Shown here piece by piece: positions 56,556-64,000 of a stretch of DNA of 64,000 nucleotides; the first letter of the stretch is position 1; every line of letters starts with the position of its first letter. The stretch comes from Saccharomonospora iraqiensis subsp. iraqiensis (GTDB taxonomy: Bacteria; Actinomycetota; Actinomycetes; Mycobacteriales; Pseudonocardiaceae), in NCBI RefSeq assembly GCF_000430445.1, contig NZ_KE387086.1:97614-161613 (forward strand), in the 5' to 3' direction. Made by a program: the position numbers and the translations under genes. Under the pieces are notes generated by a model that was given only the letters and a program-made list of their open reading frames with translations, did no database searches and was not told where the DNA came from.

Positions 56556-57224
56556 TCAGTCGCGCCCCTGGCTGGTGCAGATGCAGGCGGCGTTGCCCTG
56601 CGGGTCATGCAGCACCCAGAACGCCGGCGCGTGCGACTCGTCAACCAGCGTCCCGCCGGCGTCGAGCGCCGCCCAGATCCGGTCGTGGGCCACGTCGTGG
56701 GGCACGGTCACGTCGACGTGGAAGCGCATCGCGCCCGGCGACACGTCCTCGGTGCCCTGGAACCACATCCCGGGGCTGTCCCCGCCGCGGTCCACAATCT
56801 CGTCTCCGCTCGCGTCGCCACCGAGAACCGCCTCCCAGAACGGCAGCAGCATGCCCGTGTCCGTGGTGTTGAGGGCGATCTCGACCGCCTGCACCCTGTC
56901 GGGGGCGGCCGACACCCCGAGCTCCGCGGCGACCTCGCTGATCCGGCGCGCCATCGCCACGTCGCGCCGGGTGAGGCCCCCGACGTCGTGGCTGACGAGC
57001 TTGAGGTTGACGTGGAAGTAGCGCAGGTCGATGTCCGGGTGGTGGTCCGCCTCCTCGGCGGCCGCGCCGATCCGGTCGACCAGCTCCAGCCCCGTCGCGA
57101 ACCGCCGGGTGAGGTAGCGGGTGTGCAGCGCCCCCAGCAGCACCCGCCAGTCGTCCAAGCCCTCGGCGCCGGAAACCTCCGACATCGCCAGCAGCTGCTT
57201 GTCCGCCTCGTCCTTCGCACTCAT
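56556..57224 (-). CDS. pterin-4a-carbinolamine dehydratase fused to a VOC domain
   Basis: A 222-aa protein. The N-terminal half is a PCD/DCoH domain (GLDDWRVLLGALHTRY, HHPDIDLRYFHVNLKLVSHDVGGLT), which dehydrates 4a-hydroxytetrahydrobiopterin. The C-terminal half (from about residue 108) is a glyoxalase-like VOC domain (VEIALNTTDTGMLLPFWEAVLGG, MRFHVDVTVPHDVAHDRIWAAL). The ATG is at 57224. A fusion of this order is known in actinomycetes, but its role is not settled. Confidence 0.8.
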   Translation of the reverse strand: MSAKDEADKQLLAMSEVSGAEGLDDWRVLLGALHTRYLTRRFATGLELVDRIGAAAEEADHHPDIDLRYFHVNLKLVSHDVGGLTRRDVAMARRISEVAAELGVSAAPDRVQAVEIALNTTDTGMLLPFWEAVLGGDASGDEIVDRGGDSPGMWFQGTEDVSPGAMRFHVDVTVPHDVAHDRIWAALDAGGTLVDESHAPAFWVLHDPQGNAACICTSQGRD

Positions 57225-57423
57225 GTCCCCACCGTACGGCGGTCGCGCGACCCGCACAGGGCTGACGCGAGCACCGGATGCTCGCCGGTCTGGATCATCA
57301 GTACCTCTCCCGGCTGGTCGTGTACCGGGATTACCCGAGGGAGTCGACGGAGAAGTCACGGCTCGCCCGCAAGTCCACCACGGTGAGGGGATGAAGCTCA
57401 TCCGCTGGTCCATCCCGCACCTC

Positions 57424-57645
57424 TCACGCCACCCGGTCCAGCTCCTCGCACATCGCCAGCATGCCGCGACGCACCTCTCGAACCTGGTCGAGCGCGTCGT
57501 CGAGTCGCGCGGCGACCACCCGCCGGTCGGCCTCGTACCGCGACAGGCCGGACGGCGAGATCGGCACCCGGCGGGCGAGCTCGGGCTGCGAGAACCCGGC
57601 CGTCTCACGCAGCCTGCGCAACGTCTGCCCGAAACTGTCGACCAT
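57424..57645 (-). CDS. short XRE-family DNA-binding protein (probably truncated)
   Basis: A 73-aa protein with an XRE helix-turn-helix (FGQTLRRLRETAGFSQPELARRVPISPSGLSRYEADRR). The C-terminal sensor part typical of the family is missing, so this is probably the N-terminal half of a broken gene, perhaps with the remnant at 54963-55430. Confidence 0.6.
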   Translation of the reverse strand: MVDSFGQTLRRLRETAGFSQPELARRVPISPSGLSRYEADRRVVAARLDDALDQVREVRRGMLAMCEELDRVA

Positions 57646-58071
57646 CGCGATCACCTCGTTGCATCGCGGAATCTGCTCGCCTCTTCCGCCCGCCCACACG
57701 CTCGGCCAGGGCGCCCCGCGCAGAAAGAGGCACCGCACGTAGCAAAGCGACCACCAACGGGCACGACAATCACTCCCCCTGTTGTTCTTGCGTGACAGGG
57801 GTGAGGCTAGAGCGTCCATCACGTTCCGCAATCGAGTTCGAAGCCGGTAGCTCATCGTCACGCGAACGAGTGGGCACCAACATCACTGAACGTGGCTGCA
57901 CGAAGCGTTGTTTCGAGCCGCCTTGCGCGGCGAACGCGGCGCGGACCGGTGACGTTCGGACGACCCCCTCTCGTCGATCGGACCAATCTGCCCACACCGG
58001 AGCACGCCGCAGACGCTGCCGTTCGCGGGCGGGCCCACGTGTTCGGCACTACTCGGACGTCCGGTGCGGGG
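57646..58071. other. intergenic region before the integrase gene
   Basis: No convincing gene is seen on either strand; short frames lack starts and motifs. The region contains the promoter of the short XRE gene. No direct repeat of the tRNA end was found here. Confidence 0.45.
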
Positions 58072-59115
58072 TCAGTGTTGTCGTCGGTCGTGGGCGAGGG
58101 GGTGGTCTTCGCCGGTGAGGGTGGCCAGGGCGGTGGCGATGTCGGTGAGGTCGGCTTTGACATAGGTGCTGGTGGCGTTGTCGTGGGAGTCGGTGTGGCC
58201 GGCGTAGGCGTGGGCGGTGGCGAAGCCGAAGTGGCGTTCGACCCAGGTCAGGGTGGTGTGGCGTAGCCAGTGGGTGGAGATCTGCTGGGCCCGCGCCCAG
58301 GGGAGGTGGCGGGCGACGCGGTTCCAGAGGTGGTCGTAGCGGCGTCGGGTGAGCGGCCCGCTCCGGGCGTAGCGCAGGACCGGTGTGTCGGGGTGGGTGG
58401 CCCCGCGGGTGCGGGCGTGGGTTTCCAGGTGGCGCATCAGGGTGGGTGAGACCGGTTGCCACCGCACGGTTTCGGCCTTCTCCCGCAGGAACAGCAGGCA
58501 CTGGTCGGTGTCCAGGTCCCGCAGCCGCAGGGCCAGGGCGCCGCCGCGGCGGCAGGCGGTCTCAATGTGCAGCCGCACCAGCAGCGTGTCCAACTCCGGG
58601 TCATCGCCCGTGGCGGCGACGACTTCGATGATCTCGGAGAGGCGTTCGTCGGGCAGGGCGCGGCGGGTCGACGGCAACCGGCGGGGTGTGGTGACCCGCC
58701 GGGCCGGGTTGCGACGCTCGTCGATGAGCCCGTCGTCCTCGGCATGCCGGTACAGGCACCGGAGGGCGGCGACGAAGTTCTCCGCGGCGCTGCGTCCGCC
58801 GCGGGAGTTGCGCCGCACCACGGCGGTGGCCTTGGCCTTCTCCGCCTGGGCGCGGATGTCGCTGGCGGTGACCTCGTCCAACCGGCGCTCGCCCCAGGCG
58901 GCCTCGGCCCGGGCCCAGTAGGACCGGTAGGCGCGCGCGGTGCTGGGCGGAACCAGCCCGGTCACGACCGGGATCCACTCGGCCACTGTCGGCACCGGCC
59001 GTTCGGTCGAGCCGGCGGTGTCGGCCAGTAGGTCGGCGGGGTTCACGCCGAGGCGGGCCAGCAGCAGCCGCGCCGCTTCGAGGTCGCCTGCCTGGGGGGC
59101 TTCGTGGGTGCTCAC
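58072..59115 (-). CDS. tyrosine-type site-specific integrase
   Basis: A 347-aa recombinase. An N-terminal core-binding domain (IPVVTGLVPPSTARAYRSYW) is followed by a catalytic domain with the Arg in ETACRRGGALALRLRDL, HWLRHTTLTW, AYAGHTD and Tyr in STYVKA. It should integrate and excise the island at the adjacent tRNA gene. The ATG at 59115 overlaps the upstream AbrB-like gene as ATGA. Confidence 0.9.
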   Translation of the reverse strand: MSTHEAPQAGDLEAARLLLARLGVNPADLLADTAGSTERPVPTVAEWIPVVTGLVPPSTARAYRSYWARAEAAWGERRLDEVTASDIRAQAEKAKATAVVRRNSRGGRSAAENFVAALRCLYRHAEDDGLIDERRNPARRVTTPRRLPSTRRALPDERLSEIIEVVAATGDDPELDTLLVRLHIETACRRGGALALRLRDLDTDQCLLFLREKAETVRWQPVSPTLMRHLETHARTRGATHPDTPVLRYARSGPLTRRRYDHLWNRVARHLPWARAQQISTHWLRHTTLTWVERHFGFATAHAYAGHTDSHDNATSTYVKADLTDIATALATLTGEDHPLAHDRRQH

Positions 59116-59579
59116 TCGGGCTCACCCCCGGCCAAGTCCCGGTGGTAGCCGGCGAGCATCGCCGCCACCGCCGACGGCGGGTGCACCACCAGCACGTCGT
59201 GGGCCACGTCGGCGGCCACCAGCACCCGCTGCCCGGCCCGCACCCCCGACCGCGCCCGCGCCGAGGACGGCACCGTCACATACGGGGTGTCCGACATCAC
59301 GAACGCGCCCTCGGCGCACCGGTGCAGCAGCACCGACCGCTGAACCACCGTGATCGTCAACCGGTCGCCGGACTGCCAGCCCAGCGCGCGCACCACACGA
59401 CCTTCGGAGACCCGCCCTTTACCGTCCACCAGGGCGGCGCCGAACACCCACGGCCCCGAACCCTCGTCGAGACAGCTGAGATCCGGGACCGACAACGGTG
59501 AGAATCCGGACCGTTCCCCGGCCGGTCCGGTGACAGGGAGATGCGGCGGGATCGACACCGGCCGCACAGGCCCGGTCAT
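59112..59579 (-). CDS. SpoVT/AbrB-like protein coupled to the integrase
   Basis: A 155-aa protein with two short beta-rich segments of the SpoVT/AbrB kind (VDGKGRVSEGRVVRALGWQSGD and YVTVPSSARARSGVRAGQRV). Such proteins bind DNA as swapped-hairpin dimers. Overlap with the integrase gene suggests it controls integrase expression or acts as a directionality factor. Not a canonical excisionase. Confidence 0.55.
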   Translation of the reverse strand: MTGPVRPVSIPPHLPVTGPAGERSGFSPLSVPDLSCLDEGSGPWVFGAALVDGKGRVSEGRVVRALGWQSGDRLTITVVQRSVLLHRCAEGAFVMSDTPYVTVPSSARARSGVRAGQRVLVAADVAHDVLVVHPPSAVAAMLAGYHRDLAGGEPE

Positions 59580-59716
59580 GACACATCACCCCCCTGCCGC
59601 GCAGAGGGGGACACCGGCGGCACGCCCACCGTAACGGACAGGGATGACCGGTGTCTCGAAGATCCACCCAGCGTGAGCGGGTGGTCACTGGCTGGTGTGT
59701 GAGATCTGCTACGAAC

Positions 59717-59804
59717 TGGTGTCCGAGGGGGGACTTGAACCCCCACGCCCTTAATCGGGCACTAGCACCTCAAGCTAGCGCGTCTGCCATTCCGCCACTC
59801 GGAC
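59717..59804 (-). tRNA. tRNA-Leu (GAG)
   Basis: An 88-base tRNA with encoded CCA (the minus strand ends GTCCCCCCTCGGACACCA). The anticodon stem CTAGC/GCTAG encloses TTGAGGT, so the anticodon is GAG for leucine; the long variable arm (TGCCCGATTAAGGGCG) is typical of tRNA-Leu. The 3' end faces the integrase gene, the usual integration site of such islands. Confidence 0.95.
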
Positions 59805-59966
59805 TTGCGTGGTTAATAGCGTAACGGAGGCTCCACTCGTTCGTGCACCGGGGGTGGGCCTCATCGGCCGTGTGCCGCTCACCTGCGGTAACGCCGCCCG
59901 CGGGGGTCGGACGCAGCCGCCGCCCGCCCAACGCCGGACAACGGCTGCGTCCCCTCGCCGGAGCGA

Positions 59967-61469
59967 TCACGGGCCCTCGCCGCGGCGCAGGAGAACGGCC
60001 ACGGCGAGGGCCGTGGCCACGGCCGTGACGGCGGCGCCGAGCAGTGCGGCCTGCAATCCGGTGGTGAACGCACCCTGAGCCTCGCGCAGGACCGAGCCCC
60101 CTACAGCTGCTGCTCCGGCCAGCGACGACCCGGCTGCCTCGGCGATGTGGGACGGCACCCCGGTCAGGTGGAAGTCGTTGCGGTAGGTGGCGGTCAGGAT
60201 ACTGCCGAGAACAGCGATCCCCAGCGCGCCGCCGAGCTCCCGGGACAGGTCGTTCACGGCGGAACCCACGTTCTGCAGCTTCCTGGGCAATGCGTCGGTG
60301 ATCGCGGTCGTCGCCGGAGGCATCGCCAGCCCCAGTCCGGCGCCGAGCGGGATGAGGCCCGCGGCGATGTGCCAGTACCCGCCGGCCACGTCCAGCTGGG
60401 ACAGCACGGCCAGGCCCACCGCGAGAAGGAGCAGCCCGGCGACCCATGGAGCCCGGGCACCGAGACGTTCGGTGAGCCGCGGGCTCAGCCGGGAGGTCGG
60501 GACCATCCCGATCGGCATCGCCAGCAGACTGAGCGCGGCGGTGAGCGCGCTGTCCCCCCGGACGAGCTGCAGGTACTGCATGATCACGAACATGAAGCCG
60601 AACAGGGCGAAGAACTGCAGCGTCAGGGACAGGGAGCCCGCCGCGAACCGGCGGTTGCCGAACAGCCGTGGGTCGAGCAGGGGGTGGGCACGGCGCGCTT
60701 CGTAGGCGACGAAACCGGTGAGGATCAGCAGACCGCGTGCGCCGCCACCGAGGGTGAGGGGATCGTCCCAGCCGTGTACCGGGGCCTCGATCACGGCGTA
60801 CACGAGGGCGGCGATGCCGGCTGCCGACAGCACCGCGCCGATCACGTCGAGCGGTGCCGGGTGGAGCTCGGCCGACTCCGGCACGAACGCCACCGTCCCG
60901 ACCAGCGCGACCGCGGCGAGCAGCACGTTGAACCAGAACACCGACTGCCAGGACCACCATTCCAACAGCAGGCCGGAGGCGACCAGCCCCAGTACCCCAC
61001 TGCCCCCGGCGACCGCTCCCCAGATGCTGACCGCCCTGGCCCGCTGGGCGGCAGGAAAGCTGCTGGTGATCGTCGACAGGGTGGCGGGCATGATCAGAGC
61101 GGCTCCGACACCCACCAGCGCACGCAGCGCGATCAGCAGTTCCGGCCCGGTGGCCAGGGCTGCCGACCCGGATCCGGTTCCGTAGACGACGAGGCCGACG
61201 ACGAGCGCACGGCGTCGGCCGAACCGGTCCCCCAGGGCCCCGGCGGGCAGGAGCAGCGTGGCGAACACCAGGCTGTAGGCATCGATGATCCAGGTCTGCT
61301 GGGTCTGGTCGGCGTGCGTGTGCCGGGCGATGTCCGGGAGCGCCACGTTCAGCGACGCCATCGCGGCGACCACGGTGGCCAGTGCGAGACAGGTGGTCGC
61401 CAGGACGGCACCGTGGCGCGGTGTTCCGCCCGGGGAGCCGACGGCGGTCGGTCGTGGATCGGTGGACAC
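59967..61469 (-). CDS. DHA2-type MFS drug exporter
   Basis: A 500-aa major facilitator with about 14 membrane segments. Motif A is present as GDRFGRRRALVVG, and PDIARHTHADQTQQTWIIDAYSL is typical of the 14-helix DHA2 group. It exports toxic compounds using proton gradient. I chose GTG 61469 (VSTDPRPTAVG). It is divergent from the TetR gene 72 bases away and is probably repressed by it. Confidence 0.87.
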   Translation of the reverse strand: MSTDPRPTAVGSPGGTPRHGAVLATTCLALATVVAAMASLNVALPDIARHTHADQTQQTWIIDAYSLVFATLLLPAGALGDRFGRRRALVVGLVVYGTGSGSAALATGPELLIALRALVGVGAALIMPATLSTITSSFPAAQRARAVSIWGAVAGGSGVLGLVASGLLLEWWSWQSVFWFNVLLAAVALVGTVAFVPESAELHPAPLDVIGAVLSAAGIAALVYAVIEAPVHGWDDPLTLGGGARGLLILTGFVAYEARRAHPLLDPRLFGNRRFAAGSLSLTLQFFALFGFMFVIMQYLQLVRGDSALTAALSLLAMPIGMVPTSRLSPRLTERLGARAPWVAGLLLLAVGLAVLSQLDVAGGYWHIAAGLIPLGAGLGLAMPPATTAITDALPRKLQNVGSAVNDLSRELGGALGIAVLGSILTATYRNDFHLTGVPSHIAEAAGSSLAGAAAVGGSVLREAQGAFTTGLQAALLGAAVTAVATALAVAVLLRRGEGP

Positions 61470-61534
61470 GGGAAGCGGCCCTTCGGTCGGGTCTCGAGTT
61501 CGGGGCACAGCGTCACCGGCCGCCGCGTACGATC

Positions 61535-61547
61535 TCAACCATGTTGA
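61535..61547. promoter_or_regulatory. TetR operator candidate overlapping the TetR start
   Basis: Perfect palindrome TCAAC-CAT-GTTGA in the divergent promoter region, overlapping the ATG of the TetR gene. It could repress both TetR and the exporter. Confidence 0.5.
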
Positions 61548-62158
61548 ATTCTTCGGCGCGGGGCAGGAGAACGGGAAGGCCCGACACGCGCGCCGAGATT
61601 CTCGCCGTCGCCCGCCGCCGATTCCTCCGCGACGGGTACCGGGCCGCCACCCTGCGGTCCGTGGCCGCCGAAGCCGGTGTGGACGTTGCCCTGGTGAGCT
61701 ACTACTTCGGCTCGAAGAAAGGCCTGTTCGGGGCGGTGCTCGCCCTCACGGCCAACCCCACCGAGACGATCGCCCGCACGATGCGGGGCGACCCGGCCAC
61801 CTTCCCCCAACGTGCCCTGCGCGATCTGCTCGCGCTGTGGGAGAACCCGGAGTCGGGCGCACCACTCCGCGCGCTGATCGCGGGCACCACCTACGACGAG
61901 TCCGTCACCGACCTGGTCCGGGAGCTCCTGGAACGGGAGATGATCGACACGATCGCGGGCAGGTTGGGCGGCGCGGACGCGCGTGAGCGCGCGGCCGCCT
62001 TCTGCGCGCAGATCGCGGGCATCGTCATGACACGCTGCATCCTGCGCCTCGAACCGCTCGCTTCGATGCCCCTCGATGAAATAGAGCGGATCTACGCCCC
62101 CGCACTGCGCGTCGCGCTGTTCGGGCCCCGGCGTCCGCACCGGTCCCGCGTCTCCTGA
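61541..62158 (+). CDS. TetR-family regulator of the exporter
   Basis: A 205-aa regulator: RRTGRPDTRAEILAVARRRF, then LRSVAAEAGVDVALVSYYFGSKKGLFGAVL, the helix-turn-helix. It faces the exporter gene and probably controls it. ATG 61541. Confidence 0.87.
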   Translation: MLNSSARGRRTGRPDTRAEILAVARRRFLRDGYRAATLRSVAAEAGVDVALVSYYFGSKKGLFGAVLALTANPTETIARTMRGDPATFPQRALRDLLALWENPESGAPLRALIAGTTYDESVTDLVRELLEREMIDTIAGRLGGADARERAAAFCAQIAGIVMTRCILRLEPLASMPLDEIERIYAPALRVALFGPRRPHRSRVS

Positions 62159-62270
62159 CCGACCGCGGCCGGACCGGAGCCCGGCGCGGGTGACGCGATG
62201 CGCCCGTTCCGCGTTCACCCGGCGGGATCACCGTCTGCGTCGGCGTCGCGGTCGATGGTAGGAATACCGG

Positions 62271-63593
62271 GTGACCGAACCGAACGCGATCGACGCCGCC
62301 GCCGACGAGGCGGTGACGCTGACCAGCGAGCTGATCCGGATCGACACCACCAACACCGGCGATCCGGCGACGCTCACCGGCGAGCGGGAGGCCGCCGAGT
62401 ACGTCGCGGCCAGGCTCACCGAGGTCGGCTACGAGATCACCTACGTCGAGTCCGGCGGGGCGAACCGGCACAACGTGATCGCCCGGCTGCCCGGCGCCGA
62501 CCCGGACCGGGGTGCGCTGCTCGTGCACGGGCACCTCGACGTGGTCCCCGCCGACCCGGCCGAGTGGTCGGTGCACCCGTTCTCCGGGGCGGTGCAGGAC
62601 GGGTACGTGTGGGGCCGGGGCGCGGTCGACATGAAGGACATGCTCGGCATGTCGCTGGCGCTGGCCCGGCACTACAAGCGGGAGGGCATCGTCCCGCCCC
62701 GCGACCTGATCTTCGCGTTCCTCGCCGACGAGGAGGCGGGCGGTAAGTACGGTGCGCAGTGGCTGGTGGACAACCGGCCCGAGCTGTTCGACGGCGCCAC
62801 CGAGGCGATCAGCGAGGTCGGCGGGTTCTCCGTCACGCTGCGCGACAACGTGCGGGCCTATCTGGTGGAGACGGCGGAGAAGGGCATCCGGTGGATGACC
62901 CTGCGCGTGCGGGGCACGGCCGGCCACGGGTCGATGCTGCACCACGACAACGCGGTCACCAAGCTCTCCGAGGCGGTGGCCAAGCTCGGCAACCACCGGT
63001 TCCCGCTGGTGCTCAGCGACTCGGTGCGGGAGTTCCTGGCCGGGGTCACCGAGATCACCGGGTGGGACTTCCCGGAGGACGACCTGGACGGCGCCGTGGC
63101 CAAGCTCGGCAACATCTCCCGCATGATCGGCGCCACGCTGCGGGACACGGCGAACCCGACGATGCTCGACGCCGGGTACAAGGCCAACGTCATCCCGTCC
63201 ACCGCGGAGGCGGCCGTCGACTGCCGCATCCTGCCGGGACGGGTCGAGGCGTTCAATCGGGAACTGGACGAGCTGCTCGGCCCGGACATCGAGCGCGAGT
63301 GGATGGAACTGCCGCCGGTGGAGACCACCTTCGACGGGGCGCTGGTGGACGCGATGAGCGCCTCGGTACTCGCCGAGGACCCGGACGCGCGCACCCTGCC
63401 CTACATGCTCTCCGGCGGCACCGACGCGAAGTCCTTCCAACGTCTCGGCATCCGCAACTTCGGCTTCGCCCCGCTGAAGCTGCCCGCCGATCTGGACTTC
63501 TCGGCGCTGTTCCACGGGGTGGACGAACGGGTGCCGGTCGACGCCCTGCGCTTCGGCACCCGCGTGCTGGACCGCTTCTTCCGCAGCTGCTGA
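62271..63593 (+). CDS. M20-family metallopeptidase
   Basis: A 440-aa di-zinc hydrolase: LLVHGHLDVVPAD (His and Asp ligands), WGRGAVDMKDMLGM, FLADEEAGGKYGAQWLVDN (catalytic and metal Glu), ALFHGVDERVP (last His). It likely cleaves dipeptides or acylated amino acids. The start is a GTG at 62271; no strong ribosome-binding site is visible. Confidence 0.88.
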   Translation: MTEPNAIDAAADEAVTLTSELIRIDTTNTGDPATLTGEREAAEYVAARLTEVGYEITYVESGGANRHNVIARLPGADPDRGALLVHGHLDVVPADPAEWSVHPFSGAVQDGYVWGRGAVDMKDMLGMSLALARHYKREGIVPPRDLIFAFLADEEAGGKYGAQWLVDNRPELFDGATEAISEVGGFSVTLRDNVRAYLVETAEKGIRWMTLRVRGTAGHGSMLHHDNAVTKLSEAVAKLGNHRFPLVLSDSVREFLAGVTEITGWDFPEDDLDGAVAKLGNISRMIGATLRDTANPTMLDAGYKANVIPSTAEAAVDCRILPGRVEAFNRELDELLGPDIEREWMELPPVETTFDGALVDAMSASVLAEDPDARTLPYMLSGGTDAKSFQRLGIRNFGFAPLKLPADLDFSALFHGVDERVPVDALRFGTRVLDRFFRSC

Positions 63594-63600
63594 CCCCCGG

Positions 63601-63628
63601 GGCCCGCCCCTCCGCACGGGGACGGGCC
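63601..63628. terminator. hairpin after the M20 gene
   Basis: Stem GGCCCGCCCC against GGGGACGGGCC (one bulge) with a seven-base loop at 63601-63628. Strong stem but no T-run. Confidence 0.45.
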
Positions 63629-63640
63629 TACCGTACGGGT

Positions 63641-64000
63641 ATGCGGTCGGTCGACGATGCCGTGCGGGCACTGCAGGAGCTCGCACACCTCAACGTCCTG
63701 GTGCGCGAGCCCGGTGTGCTCGCCGCGGGTGCGGAGGACGGGCCGTTGGACGGCCTGCCGGTGGTGGTCAAGGACAACATCGCCGTCGGCGGGCTCCCGC
63801 TCACGGCCGGCTCCCCCGCGCTGGAGGGCTACCGCCCCGACACGGACTCGGGTGCGGTGCGGCGGCTGCGGCGCGCCGGGGCGACGGTGGTCGGTCAGAC
63901 CAACATGCACGAACTCGCCCGCGGCACCACCAGCGACAACGCCGCCCACGGACCGGTGCGCAACCCGCGCGACCCGGGACGCACGGCGGGCGGGTCGAGC
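63641..64000 (+). CDS. amidase (5' part, cut by window end)
   Basis: The first 120 residues of an amidase-signature enzyme: LDGLPVVVKDNIAVGGLPL (catalytic Lys) and, at the window edge, RTAGGSS with the Ser of the Ser-cisSer-Lys triad. It hydrolyses amides; substrate unknown. Truncated by the end of the window, not by mutation. Confidence 0.85.
   Translation, partial: MRSVDDAVRALQELAHLNVLVREPGVLAAGAEDGPLDGLPVVVKDNIAVGGLPLTAGSPALEGYRPDTDSGAVRRLRRAGATVVGQTNMHELARGTTSDNAAHGPVRNPRDPGRTAGGSS

Noticed and set aside
59717..59750. Search for a direct repeat of the tRNA 3' end elsewhere in the window (left attachment site).
   Set aside because: No copy was found by eye, so no att pair is claimed.

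Overview
The window is very GC-rich DNA from a filamentous actinomycete. The gene set suggests a Pseudonocardiales- or Streptomyces-like organism: GTG/TTG starts, many XRE regulators of the DUF5753 and TPR types, DUF397 and DUF6879 proteins, Pgl phage defence and an FxLD lanthipeptide. Genes overlap tightly at ATGA/GTGA junctions. The species cannot be named from the sequence. About 59.7 kb looks like an accessory island, ending at a tRNA-Leu(GAG) next to a tyrosine integrase; the last 4.2 kb looks like ordinary chromosome.

Region 1 (0.2-20.8 kb, all minus strand) is a defence island. It holds a complete type 2 BREX (Pgl) operon in the order pglW-pglX-pglY-pglZ-brxD-brxHI: NERD/kinase, adenine methyltransferase, ATPase, PglZ phosphatase-fold protein, small ATPase and helicase. 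An unrecognised 261-aa protein follows, then a helix-rich small protein, an SCP1.201/DddA-like cytosine deaminase toxin and its Imm1-type immunity protein. The part of pglX after the NPPY motif drops to about 40-47% G+C, which suggests an exchanged target-recognition region.

Region 2 (21-34.6 kb) mixes regulators and small proteins. A 37-aa peptide gene with a strong ribosome-binding site precedes a JmjC/cupin oxygenase and an aldo/keto reductase, a possible RiPP-like locus. It also has an APH-fold kinase, a DUF5753-XRE/DUF6879/small-protein trio with a three-site candidate operator, a DUF5753-XRE/DUF397 pair, several small unknown proteins and a Methyltransf_19 enzyme.

Region 3 (33.8-43.1 kb, minus strand) is an FxLD-type class I lanthipeptide cluster. 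It contains a precursor with four cysteines spaced every four residues, an FxLD-system PCMT-like methyltransferase, a LanB dehydratase (with an apparent one-base frameshift), a LanC cyclase, a thiopeptide-type SpaB_C-like protein and a helical-repeat protein. An inverted repeat between precursor and LanB may act as a partial terminator.

Region 4 (43.4-59.7 kb) is a decaying, mobile-element-rich stretch: two related XRE-TPR regulators (one frameshifted) beside a 5-FTHF cyclo-ligase-like gene and an APH-like gene, an IS5-family insertion sequence and a second truncated copy, a truncated CocE-type hydrolase, a broken MHS transporter, and three copies of a small gene pair (one more pair lies at 29.4 kb). 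It also has an ArsR-regulated oxidoreductase, a TetR/reductase pair, a PD-(D/E)XK-like protein and a pterin dehydratase-VOC fusion, and ends with an integrase and an AbrB-like protein.

Region 5 (59.97-64 kb) holds a divergent DHA2-type MFS exporter/TetR pair, an M20 peptidase and the start of an amidase cut by the window end.
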